From: Pyxicephalus adspersus
Lineage: Eukaryota; Chordata; Amphibia; Anura; Pyxicephalidae
Length of the DNA stretch: 64,000 nucleotides
Reading direction: 5' to 3'
Assembly (NCBI RefSeq): GCF_032062135.1
Contig: NC_092859.1
Location: 45,058,723-45,122,722, forward strand
Part shown: positions 34,511-46,795 of the stretch, in pieces
How positions within the stretch are numbered: position 1 is the stretch's first letter
How the letters are laid out: the number at the start of each line of letters is the position of its first letter
The notes under the pieces: model-generated
Seen by the model: only the letters and a program-made list of their open reading frames with translations
What the model was told of the DNA's origin: nothing
Database searches by the model: none
Made by a program: the position numbers and the translations under genes

Positions 34511-37079
34511 TTATTGCACTACAGATTACCTTAAAAGAAATTCTGTCATTGTGCCCACCACACTGACTGACTTTTACCCTGGCTGTGCTTCCCCTCTCCT
34601 CCATTGCTTTATCTGAGCCCTCAGGAAATAGTGGCCTTTCCTAATAACTACCATGGCATCATCCAACAGGATTTTAACTACCAGCTTTAACAGAACAAAG
34701 GAGTGTCTAGTGGGCAGCAGTTTCTTGTTTTAAAGGTGTTCTCAATTCCACTAAAACCTTAATATAGCTCTTTGCCCCAACGCACATTGTTATAGTGAAC
34801 ATAGATAAGTAATTAAAAAGAATAAAAAATTAGGCAGCTACAAACACCTTAAAACATGAGTAGACATATCTTTCACTTGAAAGTTAAAAGTTGAAATTAC
34901 TCTTTTTTTTACAAAAAAAAAGATATTTTATTATTTCAAATATTTCTCGAACTTGGCACATTATTCTACAGTGTCTTTGATTTATACTTACGCATGACTC
35001 TAAAAGCCATGTCTGTTCTCCGTCTCTCCCTCTTATTAAACTGTTGATGAGGGAGCACATATTATCTCTCAGCACAGCAGAATGAATGTAGGCATGATGG
35101 AACCGCTGTGAGGAAAGAGGCTGACTTTAAGTTGCTAATTTACTTAGGCTGGCATGCGGCACTCAAGCCAATATACTTGAAATTATGTTGAGCTTTACAG
35201 CCAAATACTCTCATAAAGAGATTTAAGAGTATGAGTGAGATAATTAAATGACCCCTGCAAGAGTATTGACTCGAAACTGAACAGAGAAGAAAGGAGAGGC
35301 ACAAAATAAGTACATTTTTCATGGTCACTATAAATCACCTTGAGTTCATAGGATATGGGTATCTTCTATTATCCCTGCCAGTTCTTTGGTTTTACAGATT
35401 CTTTGCCATTTGTTCCTGGTCTATGGTTTAATATTGGCTTTGAGAAATGAGCAGGGAAGAGAATAAGCTCGTGGTACCTTTCAGGAGACCAATGAAAATG
35501 TTTTTCTACAAATGGTCCCCTAGCTGTTTCCATTCAGTAACTACATAAGCACGGCTGAGCTGCTAAGTATTTGGTTGGAAAATCGTCTGGAGAGCTGAAA
35601 TGGAAGGCACCCCGTATTTCTATCTTCTAATGGAGAAAATAGATGCTCCGTTTAAAGCAGCAGCTATTGATGCTCACATTCAAAGGGATGTAGCTTTGTG
35701 AATTTTTCTTTAAACAAGTAAACATTACAAACAAATATGTGTGATAACAACCCCATCTTTTCTTTGATATTGTTCAGGGAAGGAGAGAACAGCACATCAA
35801 AATAAAACTGGGCTATAGGTCATAATGACTGACTATGTGTGTTTTATGGCTTTTGTAGAATGTTATTGAGCCAAAACATTGAGAATGAACAAACTCAAGT
35901 CCTTTACTAAACACTGTTAACCATTTTCTAGATAAAAGGGATGGTGCTTATTTCAGATATCTGTTGGTGCAGGCCCATCATAGTCAATACCATCAATTTT
36001 TGCATGTGTTTAGAATTTAAGTATATGATTGCATATACCGAAAATAAACCTAATGAACCATTACAAAATAAACTGAACATGTTATCAGAAAAATATATAG
36101 GCAGTGCGGGCCTTAGTCAAAAATGTCATAATGATCACTCAAGCCACAGATATAGGCAGAATCTATTAACAATGCTCATGCTTTTTTAGATAGAAAGCTT
36201 TTGTAAAAAGGTAGCTGAGTGCCCCTGAATTACAGTGTACCACACAATGGGATTTTTCTTTTTAGATGGAGGACTGCACTTATGAAGTTCAAAAAATTAG
36301 GCATATTGCATATTATTTTGGGGTGAATTGGTTCATTAAAAAAAACATTTTATTTCAAGATATTCTCTTCTACGGCTGCTTTTACAGGGTGAATGATGTC
36401 CAACATCATTCACCCCACTTCCTGTAAACCCAGGATATTGTGAAAACACCCCTGGGAATGCATCATTATGTTGGCCAGAGAACAGTGCAATTTTCTGCAA
36501 TACTGAGGACTGCCCATCACAAGAGAAAAGATATTGGCCTCTTATTGGCGTATAAAGATCTGTATAGAAAAATAATATACAAAGTAAATGTAGTCATCAA
36601 AGTTGTAGAGAGCTCAGGAACAAACTGTCCAATCTGGAGTTGAGCTTCTCAATTTAGCTTCTTCATATTATCATGCATGTTTGTGTACAAAGCAACCCAG
36701 TGTGCAATCCTTGCATGAAACTGGACATTCTGGGTTGCATATACAGTATTGCAATGCATGTTCAAGAAAGCCAGCTTAATCTCTCTGTGTCCAATTCCTA
36801 CTATGTTAGCAATTTGCCATATATTTACATGCACAAAGTATACTTTAATAGACATAATGTGCCTACACGGGGTAACCTGATAGAGTTAAAGGAGTGCCAC
36901 TAAATATGGCCGGGTCATTGACCTGTAGAATGCAAAAAAAATAGATCAATGAAAGTCAAACTAGCATCAGAGATTAGTGTTGCTTAATAGGCCTCCATTT
37001 ACATTAAACAATATTTACAGATCCCTGTATATGTGTACATTTGCTCACCACCATCAATAAAATTAGTGGACATTTTTTA
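34511..37079. other. Unassigned region
   Basis: No gene was recognised. About 34960-35400 looks repeat-free and is a candidate conserved block. A nested inverted repeat sits at 36381-36428: TTTACAGG at 36381 pairs with CCTGTAAA at 36421, and GGGTGAATGATGT (36387-36399) with ACATCATTCACCC (36403-36415). Confidence 0.4.
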
Positions 37080-37385
37080 CGGCAACTGGTAATAGTTGGT
37101 TAGGAGTCATCAGGGGACTGGACCACTTATGACACCACCAGCCAGTGAGAATGTTCTCCATCATATAAACATTTTTATTGACTGGTGGTGTTTGGGGCAG
37201 TAGCACACATATTCATTGGCAAGTATTTGACAAGTTGCCAGCCCAAGGGTAGTGAGAATGATAGTGAGTGCCTTTATTGTCTATGGATTGTTAGGGTCGG
37301 GTGCACAATGCCAGCCAATAAGGTCACCCACCACCAACTACCCGACAATGAAAATGATCACTGCTGCTTTTATTGACAAATGGCT
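37080..37385 (+). repeat. Degenerate tandem repeat, about 100-bp unit, three copies
   Basis: GTGAGAATG ... TTTTTATTGACTGG at 37145, GTGAGAATG ... CTTTATTGTCTATGG at 37252, and ATGAAAATG ... TTTTATTGACAAATGG at about 37348 share the same order of motifs with spacings near 107 and 96 bp. Confidence 0.6.
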
Positions 37386-38934
37386 CACAACCTGTTGTGC
37401 TAATAATCATAACAGAAGTCAGCAAATGTATACACTGGGCAGTGTTATCCACTGTGTATATTTAAGAGCTAACTTCAATCCTTTAAAAATGTTTAATGTG
37501 TGCCACAAATCAGAACAGCTTTACTTTTGTTATAGAGATTCCTTCCCCTGTATCAAAAGCCGAAATTGCTGTATTGTTTTATATGCCTGAATTTGCAGTC
37601 ATGTGGCATATCTGGTCCCAAGTTCTTTTTCGATCTCATTGCAGAATCCAAAAGCCACCTGATGGAGTGGAAATTGTATTTGGTCCTTTGGCAGCACGAA
37701 GGGGGAAGTGTCAAGACATACATAGCTGGAGCAGTGGATCGCCCATTTTTACTGCCAGAAGTGATGCCACAGACGGTGATTTTTTTTTTAATTAATAAAT
37801 GGGTGGGATCATAGGTTTTACATTTATCCAGAAATGGCCTTGAAGTCATAATCCATTTGAGTAATTCTTAGTCATAACCAATCCTAATTCAATTTTATAT
37901 AAAAAAAATGTGAATTGGACTTTACTAGTTATTCTGCTATCAAATACCTTTTCTTTCCAGAGGCTTACCATATTTCAAATATCACAGCAAGATCTAGTAG
38001 ACATTTCTTTCTAATTCCATCAGACCACATGCATGGTCTTTATCCACTTCTCCACAAGATGTAACTCTTTTTAACGCCTTCTAAAGAATGACCTATACTT
38101 TGCAAGAACAGACACTCTTTTATCAGATTGTGAAAAAACACCCTCAATTTGAAAAGTAGGATTGATGTCAGCAAGCTACATTTGCAAAAGATAATGATAT
38201 TAATGATTTTCACAACGCAATTATGTCATTGCTCTTTTACACCTACTCCCAGAAATCTATGATATGTTGACATAAGATTGTTATTATTACAGAATTCAAC
38301 TGTGAAAAAACAACCACCCAGAACAAGATTAATACTTGTGCAGAGCATAAGAGAAAGACATATGAGGACATATATCTCCATGAAAAGTTATATATTTCTC
38401 TTGGAGGACAAAACATCTTTTACATAAACTGTAATCCAGCCTGCATATTCAGATTTCTAATATTTCATTCAAGTTGCATAAAATACGATAAGCTTGACAA
38501 CCACATCAAGGTAACTTCAATAAAGTCAAGCAATAACTTTTATGTTATTGTCTAATAATGTCTTGTGGGTTCAATTTGATTTCATTTTCTCTTTTGTTTT
38601 TAGGGATGAGAATTCTTTGAATATGTCATCAACAAGCCATCTTATCATACATGAATAAAGAATTTAAATTTATTGTAGGTTATTGCAAATCTGCAAACTT
38701 TAAGTGTCAATAATGGCGAAAATGTACAAATGAAAGTTCTAGTGTTCTTTTTTTTGGTGCTGAGAAATGGTACAGTTAGAGGGGTTAACAGTAACCAAAG
38801 ATTTCTTACACTGCAATCAATCATAACATATTGGGCTTGATTTAGAAAAATTATACTAAAACTAGCTACCAATGGCACCCTATCAGTTTTTTTTGCTTGA
38901 AGGACAAATTCACTTGTCGAGATCTATCACCAGA
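37386..38934. other. Unassigned region
   Basis: Open frames at 37496-37849 on both strands overlap one another and match no known protein. The remainder is AT-rich with nothing recognised. Confidence 0.4.
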
Positions 38935-39345
38935 ATTTTTACTTTACATAAAAAGGTAAACAACCCTTTTATGTAAGGTAAAAATTTACCTTTTTTCTGG
39001 GTGGGGTTAAAACCTTTTTTTTTAAAAAAAAACCCTCTTATCTGTCTTTATCACAGTTGCAAGAAAGACAGATTGGGAGCATAGAGCCTTCTGGGATACA
39101 TACGTCACGCATTCCAGGGGGCTTCTGGCTGTTCCTTCTGCAATGAGGGTGGTACTTTTTTTCCCCATTTACAGTGGCTGGTACGAGATTGGGTGACATA
39201 GGCAGAAGGTGGAAGAAAAGGAATGAAGATGGTGATGCCCAGTGCTAACAAAGGAGGATTACAGGACAACAAAGGACCTGATCCAGGAAACTTCTAGAGG
39301 GATAGATGGATCTGCGGTTTAATTACCTTTCTAAACCAAAGTGCA
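38935..39345. mobile_element. T2-type MITE, diverged copy
   Basis: TTTTACTTTACATAAAAAGG near the left, ACGTCACGCATTCCAGGGGG (39102-39121) and GAGATTGGGTGACATAGGCA in the middle are shared with 16574-16970. The terminal TTAA is no longer clear, so the limits are approximate. Confidence 0.6.
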
Positions 39346-40049
39346 GCCTGCCATGTTAAAAACCTTCAGAATACAGCACACCCATATGAATGTGTAGGGC
39401 AAGGGTGCATGTGTGCACTATTAAAAGCATGTATGGGTACACAACTATACAAACAACAGGGTTGGAAATTGACACAAATTTGAGGCACAACATCATATAA
39501 TTACAATGCAACAACTTAACAGGGAACAAGGAGATAGCAGAAGGAAACATAGACAACACCAGAAACCTAAAGTACTCAGTAGGGTCTAGACTAGATGGGG
39601 CAGGAGGGGGAAGGGTTAGGCAGTGACATTAATGTGCAACCCTATGTTCTTTATCCAAAGAAGTCTCTATCCATACCATTTGAAACACATAAGCTTTTCA
39701 AAATTTTTCAAATGATGACAAAACACATAGCGCATATGGTATGACAAATGTGTTTAATTTCTGGGCATGACGAATGAGTCCCATTTAGCCAAGTGATGGC
39801 GGCCTAATGTATATATGTTATATATAACATTATATGTGGGAGGTTCGACCCACCAATTTTCTGTGGCTTCTGGAGCATGTGAAAGACAAGTCTAGAGTCT
39901 ACCCTCGAGTCTACCCCTGTCCCAGATTAAGGTTTAAATCAGAGCCATAAAAACACAAATCTCTTTTTTCCACATCACAAGGGGAAGTGTTTGAAGGATA
40001 TATAGATGTTTGGGGAAAATAACAATTTTTATTAAAGCTAATTTACCCA

Positions 40050-40980
40050 AATAGAAAGGGGAAAAATGTTTCCATCTTTGTAGTAGGTCTTGTGAGTTTT
40101 TGGCAATATGTACTCCTAGATAAACTATCTTTTCTTTGCACCAGATAAATGAATAGAATTTGCTCTAGGTAGGTCTAAAAAATTTTGAAAGGTACATAGC
40201 TCTCACTTTGTCTAGACTGAGTACCCCAAGATCAGTCCGTATTGAATAATCAGTTGCAGGGTATGGGGTAAGCTATTTTGTTGTTTCAATGTACAGTAAA
40301 AGAACATTTGCAAAAGCTGATTTTAAGGGTTTGCTTTCCTGTTTGGATTCCTCGGATTTCAGGGGAGTCCAGAAGGCACAGTAAGAGGTCTAGGGCTAAG
40401 TAAAAGAGAATGGGGAAAGAGGGCAACTTTGTCCGGTTTTCCTGGTCATGGTTCAAGTAAATCGCCATTAATTAGGAATTTGGTAGCAGGGTTGGTATAA
40501 ATATATTGGATATATGAAATGAATGCCAACCAAATGCCCTAGTTGTCAAGATTCTATACAGGAAGGGCTATTCAATTTTATCCTATGCCTTCACCATATC
40601 AAGGCTTAATTGTAGTAGCATTGATTTAGAAGGACCTGGGTGTGTGGATTGTACGGTGTCCTGGATGGCTGCTCTTATTCCCAGTGTGGATTCAGTCAAA
40701 CAAAACCCAATTGATGCCGTGTTAGGATCGAAGGGAGGAAAGATTGGAATCTGTTTAATCTAAATTTGACTAAAATCTTCTAATCATTGAACAATGAAAA
40801 AGGACTTTATGATGAGACTGATTCTGGATCTTTTCCCACCTTCTGAATGGGGTTGCATGTATTAGGATATTATTTTACATTTCTGAGAGGACTTAGGTTA
40901 TCATTTAGCAGTTTGTAACACTCGGCCGTATAGCTGTCTGGGCCAGCAGATTACCAGTTGCCAGTTGTCATATTTGAAAA
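40050..40980 (-). pseudogene. L1-like reverse transcriptase remnant with damaged catalytic motif
   Basis: The RT of L1 elements copies LINE RNA at the target site. Minus-strand scraps in order: AGPDSYTAECYKLLNDNLS at about 40945-40885 (compare the family GPDG...EFYK start), then PIQKVGKDPES at about 40850, then SLDLVKA-like decayed sequence, then INGDLL ... IRGIQTGKQTLKISF at 40460-40310. In the frame of the catalytic FADD box, the sequence at about 40315-40300 reads Phe-Ala-Asn-Val-Leu: one Asp codon has been lost and the other changed. Multiple stops and shifts confirm it is inactive. Confidence 0.75.
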
Positions 40981-41149
40981 ATGGGGGCATTGAGAAGGTC
41001 TCTCTGAGCCATGGACAACTTGCAAAGCCTTGCTTTGGACACCAAATTCTCCAGCAAGTCTGGGCACAGAACCTGTGCTGAGTAGAGTTGGTCATAATAG
41101 CTCTCGAAAGCTGATGGTTTGTTTCATGTGAATTGACAAAAAAAAAAAA

Positions 41150-41490
41150 AACACAAACCACAAGTGGAACATTTTGACCAGCTTCAAATCAAATTACCAT
41201 GATTCTCATCACTACAAAACATAAAAAATATATATTTTTTTGTTGAAAATAAAAACAGTTTAAAACAAAGCAAACACTCATGTATTTGATATAATAATTA
41301 CAACAATAGACATGGAATCTCTAGATGAACAGTTTCTCTACACATTTCACTGAAACAATGTCTGCTTCATCAGGAGATCTAAAAGAGCTTGCATACAATA
41401 GAACAGATACTATAGTTTCATGTAGGAGTATGAGGCTTTGCTAGACAGGAAAGTGCCAATTTTATTGTCAGTGGAAAAATATTATGTTTG
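41150..41490. other. Probable insertion in the L1 fragment
   Basis: This stretch does not follow L1 ORF2 order and separates linker from RT. It has a poly-A run (41140-41152 on plus) on its left side and contains TTTCACTGAAACAATG ... CTGCTTCATCAGGAGATC at 41345-41379. Its ends are not defined. Confidence 0.35.
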
Positions 41491-41716
41491 AAAAAGAATT
41501 GGCCTGAACGTGAAGCCAGAGCTTCTTTGTGTCATCTGTGTTATGTTGAACGTGAGTTTTAAAAACTTAAACTGTTTTTCCTTGAAGTTCCATGTGCTTG
41601 GCTCTGTTCTTCTTAAGGAGACGAGCAGTAAAGGTCATATAAGTGCTCTTTCTACTGCCTTCAGGGTGTTCCACAGCAGGATAAGAGTTTCTCTATGTTC
41701 TAAATTGTCATTGAGG

Positions 41717-42170
41717 CTAGTGGCCCAGCTTAATTTCAAAAAGGATAAAACTGAGGAGGATTTGGCCTAATAAGTTAGGGAACCTCCAGGATAAGGGTTT
41801 ATAAAATGGTTGATTTAAGTTTAAAGAAAGTGTCACTGGAGTGTGATCTGACAAGGAGAGAGAGGTATCACCAATAAAAGAGGAGGATACCTTGGATATT
41901 AAGTCCTCTTGTACCAAGAAGTAATCATATCTAGAAAATGTGGCATGTGTCTTCGAGTAGCAAATGTATTCATTCTCTGTGGGATAAAACAGCCGCCAGA
42001 TATCTATCACCCCTATCTAAGACATTAGTGCCTTCGGGTCTGAGGCATAATAGGGAGAGTATCTTCCTTAGGACCCACAGCAATGGTAAAATCTCAGTAT
42101 CTCGGAGCCAATATTGTTTTGTCAGCCCAATGCATCTCTTGTAGAAAAACTATCTCTGAAGACTGATGTT
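41717..42170 (-). pseudogene. L1-like endonuclease remnant
   Basis: The AP-type endonuclease of L1 nicks the target DNA. The minus-strand frame 42010-41717 reads DIWRLFYPTENEYICYSK, then SRYDYFLV (the SRIDY-type Asp) and SLSDHTPVTLSL, with the catalytic-type Asp-His pair at 41848-41843. Before it, in another frame, FLQEMHWADKTILAP is the family's substrate-side QE motif region. The frame break near 42010-42060 and missing N-terminus make it non-functional. Confidence 0.8.
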
Positions 42171-43929
42171 TAGGATGCAGAAGCACTTTACATTGTTTCT
42201 GTAGACTGTCCTGCTGACAGAGAGGAGAGGTGACTCTGGGTTGTTGAGCAGGGGGAGCCAGTTACAAGGCTTCCTCCTGCTCAAGGTGCTACTCTGCAAC
42301 CCCACCAGCCCCTTGGCAAGCATCTGGCAAAGGGACCTGCTCCAAAGAACCGGGAGAAAAGCTGCACACAAGTTGGCTCAGCCTCAGAAGTTGAAAAACA
42401 AATATTTAAAAATTGTAGCATCATATTCTGACCTTTGTAGCCAAAGACACTGTAAAGCAGTCCATCCTTAAATATCAAAACAGAAGCATTAAAGTTTTTA
42501 AGTTCTTCAAGTAGATTTTCTTCTGCTGCTTACCCCTCCCAGCAATGAGTAATTAACTTCTCAGACTCCTACTCTTTTTTTTTTAGTGCTACTGCTGAGA
42601 ACATTGAGGACGAATTACTTCACAGTGTCTGCAGCCACTAAGGTCAGTAAGGGTTTGTTTAAAAGCTTATTTACTGTTTCTAATAAATACAAATGCTCAA
42701 ATATCAATGTCCTCATTCACAGAATCATTTAAAAGTCAACCAGTGAAATAGATATGTGTGTAATAATATATTATTTCAAAATGTTATACTTGCAAAATTA
42801 AAGCATGGACATTTTCTATGATGGTGATGCCTTAGGAGAAAAATAGAGATATTTGTAATTGTTATATCCAAACAATAAGAAAGGACACATAAGAAGGGTT
42901 ATTACTTTCCAGCAACGTCTGAATAGACTGCCAATGTGTTTGTCACACACAAGTACTCAAGTCTCCAACAAAGAAACAGAAGCAAATAGCAAGTTTCAAA
43001 TTAAAGTAGGCTGACAAGGAAACTATTAATCATGATGGAACTCTTAGTATTGTTCTGCACTTGGGAAAACAACAAGTCTGTTAAATGGCCATAGAATAGC
43101 TACACTTAAACCGATCATTTTTAGATCTCCTGTTTTTCATAAAAGGCTATAAAATATAAAGAATACCAAAATACCTGTCCAAATAGCCATGCTTATAACT
43201 GTATCAATATTAGTTTTAGTTTAAAAGACAAAAAAACAGAAATGTAGACCTGCTATTTGACTTGCTATTTTATCAAGTTAGAAACTGTGATTCTTGTGAT
43301 ATTCTTTGCACTGAATAATTTCAAATTGGGTTTATTATTGGTCTCTTTTCAGTAAACATTTCAGTCAGACCCTTATCTCTATTACGTGTATTTGTGAAAG
43401 TCGTTTAACATTTGTATTTAAAAATGACCAAGTAGAAATACTATTTTCAAATATACATATGTTATCCTATAATGCTGGGTTCAGACTTGCAATAAAACTG
43501 GTGTTTACCATTTGCAAACACCTGAGCAAAAGCCTACAAAAGTAATATAGCAATTCCTTTCCCCCTTCATTCAAAGTTGCTTGCAAAAACCACTAGTCTG
43601 AGCCCCTGAACCTATATATTTTTTAATGATATTGTAAAGGGGAACAGGATAAACTGCTACTGGAAGAGGAACAGTCCAAGCAGCAAACAAACAGGTTAAT
43701 TGCAGGATGTGAACAGAAAACCCATAAAAAAAAATCTTCTCCTTGGAGCCACTTATCATACTCAGATCAATTCCTTTCTAAAAGAACTTACCTTAATGTT
43801 TCCCCTAAAACAGAAAATAAAGATTTTTTTATTTTTAATGTTTTGTTACCACTATTTCATAAAACATATCACACATATGTAAAGGCCTGTGGACAGCTGA
43901 AACTAATAATGAGGTATAGCTACCAAGTA
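42171..43929. other. Unassigned region between L1 fragments
   Basis: Open frames at 42150-42478 may still be L1-derived but match nothing I can name. A T run at 42571-42582 is followed by a GC-balanced patch. The remainder is AT-rich. Confidence 0.35.
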
Positions 43930-45300
43930 AGGTGTGGACCTAAGAATGAAGCTCAACTTTTTCAACTCTAGGACCCAGAACAGGACGTATTTTATTATTG
44001 TGTAAACGTGAGATAACTTTAGTGCCCACTTTATAGTCTGAGATTCCATTTAAAATATTTTTTTTGTAAGAAAGCATAGATAACAACAATTTACAACAGT
44101 AAAATTTGCAGAAAACAGGGCCTGGAATTCCAAAATTCACCATACAGTCATATTCAAACCATACACATATCTTCATAACCAAACAGAAACATACTCAACC
44201 AATTTATATTTTATCATAAACACAAGGTCAGTCAGTGCATATACACATTCCCTGCTTTTCTTTCCCTTAATTATATGCCATGTGGGGGGTCTCAGTCATA
44301 CAGTTTAGGTGATTATCGGCAGATAATTCTCTAACAGAAGGTAAGTATACCATGTGGTGTGTTCAAATGCAGCAGAGATACATTCCCCGGTGTCTATTGG
44401 CAACATAGCAATAGAGGATTCCCAAACCTTATAAATCAGTTAACCCTTTTTCCTTATTTATTGGCACTTCTAACCAATCTCTCTGAAAAATCGATATCAA
44501 TTTCTCTTTAAACAGATAGAGAGTAGGTGGTTCTGGACTTTATTTATATAAAATTGTTTTCTTTGCCACCAGTGAAATAATAGAAAAAAGGAGTTTATTG
44601 CAGCCCTGGTCAATGCATACCCCATGTAGCGGTAATGTTCAAAACAGTGCCCAAGCTGTGGTAAGTGTAAAATGGTTCACTAGATTTTGCAGGGTGAAGG
44701 ACACCACTAATTTCCAAAAATATTTAATTTTTGGACAGTTTCAAAAGATATGGTAAAGGTTGGCCCCTTCAGCCCTAAATTTTAGACAAATACCTATGTG
44801 GGGATATATATGCCCAATGGTATTTTAAGTGTCAATTCCTTGTAAATGCAGGATGAGAGCACATTCCAGGCCATTCTGAGATCAGTCAAGGTGTCTGATG
44901 GTGTTCTATTTGGGAAAAATGTACTCCATCTACTAAAACCGGTTCTTCTAACTTCATAAATGGCATTTGGCCAGGTTAGGAGTTGCTAAAAGTTTGTCAA
45001 AATAGTTTTTCTAGTCTGTGTCTGACAGATGCTTTATAATTGTTGATATGTATGATCTAATTTGCAGATAGATCAATGGGTTAGTCCTCAGAAAAGGATA
45101 TGAGGTCCTGGAATGCTTCAAAGGATATGGGCCTTTTGGTCTGGGGGTTGACAAAAGATTTTAAATCTATGAAATGGAACCCTGAGCAGTCCGTCTTTGT
45201 TGGTATTTGCCAGGCCCAGGGGAAATCCACGTTTCCCCACAGAAGGAGAAAAGGCGAGTCCATGTCTCGTAAATGCTCTACAAATATATTTTAGATGTGC
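43930..45300 (-). mobile_element. L1-like LINE, ORF2 C-terminal / 3' fragment, degenerate
   Basis: On the minus strand, 45270-45070 gives SPFLLLWGNVDFPWAWQIPT in an open 60-codon frame. The part at 44790-44700 gives scraps like CPKIKYFWK (from the family's zinc-knuckle-like C-terminal region) after a frame change. The part at 44600-44420 gives HWWQRKQF-like and WLEVPINKEK-like scraps in the usual order. It ends near 43930 without a clear poly-A. It may be a second insertion or a rearranged piece of the L1 at 39346-42170. Confidence 0.6.
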
Positions 45301-46597
45301 CTGGACCTACTGCAGGTTAGAATCCCAGTAAAAACTAAAAATTACAACAATATTCACATCTGCCATAATCATATGTTTTGTGGGGCTTAGGAATGTGGTT
45401 AATCATCATTGTGGTTAATCATCAATCAATCATTGACTGAAGCAGGGGTCCCATGTAAACCAAAAAGGAGAAAAAGGTACCTGAACAGCTTGGTGTCCTA
45501 AAAGCATACAGGATAGGGCGTGATGGAATAAAGCCTCTGGGTGCTGGATAGTGCAGTAGAAGTGCCACCCTTTTTTGTGCCCTGCCCTAACCCCATAGAA
45601 TGGCCAACTGCTATATATACTCTTAGCACCTCTATTTATAAACGCTTGTTTGTGAGATTAGGTTAGGACATTCTAGGTTGTCCAGGGTTATGTTCTCTTG
45701 ACAAGCTTTCATTTTTATAAATGCTGCAGATTTAAAAATATTGAAATCAGTTTATTCAATTACATTAACAAGTTAAGGCTTACATGAAATTTTACTTCTT
45801 TGACTTTACATATACATATGCCACTGATAGAAGCTGATATAATAAATGCTACAATAAAAATAAAAAGAGTGTAAAACATTATTTTATAAACCTGTAAACT
45901 TCCAAATCATAAAACAAACCAAGAATGATTATAGTTTCCTTTCAATTAATTACACTTCATGATATACAGATTAAAATAACCGGAAGGGATGTTTTTTATA
46001 TAGATATTTATTTGAAATGTACACATCAAACTATGGAACTACAAAGAAATAAAAAAAAAGTCTAATAAAAAATGACTTACTGGTAAATGTCACAATAATG
46101 ACTCAAAATGAGATCTTACAAAGAATATGTAATATTTTCCCCTTAACAGAGATATGGTTTGCTTAAAAGGGAATCATATATTTCCTAATATTCTTAGGAC
46201 TAAAACATGACATTTAAAAATAGCTTTTTAATTTGTAGGCAAATATATATGAATTATTGCATATGAATATGTCATATTTAAATTACAAGCAGCCAATAGG
46301 TGTTTTATGCACCATTCTGCATATATTTACCAGGGAGATTTTAGCTGTGTAGCCCAACAAGTCTGTTTGCATATCTCAATAGCTTAAGCTTAAATTTAAC
46401 CATTTAAGCTCTCACACTTTAATACCCCCTAAAAGCTACAGCAAAATTTTTAAACAAGAATCTTGGTTCATGCTTACACCATTAGATAGTAAACTTTCCT
46501 CATGTGAAGTGTGTAACAAACTCTTACTGCGTAGACATGAGACATAAGTTTGTTACACATTTTATACGAAGACACAGCACCATCCACTGGTGCTCAA
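45301..46597. other. Unassigned AT-rich region with a small hairpin
   Basis: Nothing recognised except an inverted repeat, TGTGTAACAAACT (46510-46522) with AGTTTGTTACACA (46547-46559), exact over 13 bp with a 24-nt loop. Confidence 0.45.
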
Positions 46598-46795
46598 AAA
46601 TTAATTTTATTTTATTACACATTATTTTTAAAGCACCAACATATTACGCAGCACTGTGCAAAGTCTATTGTCATGCCACTAACTGTCCCTCAAAGGAGCT
46701 CACAATCTAATGTTCCTATCATAGTCATATGTCTTTATTACAGTCTAAGGTAAATTTTTAGGGGGAAGCCAATTAACCTAACTGCATGTTTTTGC
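46598..46795 (-). mobile_element. tRNA-derived SINE, tail-half copy
   Basis: The plus strand shows AGCACCAACATATTACGCAG, CTCACAATCTAATGTTCC and AAGCCAATTAACCTAACTGC, the body and tail of the family at 9536-9886. The tRNA-like head is missing: the copy stops at GCATGTTTTTGCAATGC. Confidence 0.7.

Larger units (their letters stand above)
39346..42170 (-). mobile_element. L1-like LINE, internal ORF2 fragment, degenerate
   Basis: On the minus strand the order is endonuclease remnant (about 42170-41717), linker (41716-41500), an interruption at about 41490-41150, reverse-transcriptase remnant (about 40980-40050), and a post-RT region fading out near 39560. Translated scraps follow L1 ORF2 in order, with stops and frame changes throughout. 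Neither a 5' UTR nor a poly-A end is seen. The rest of an L1-like 3' end lies separately at 43930-45300. Confidence 0.75.
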
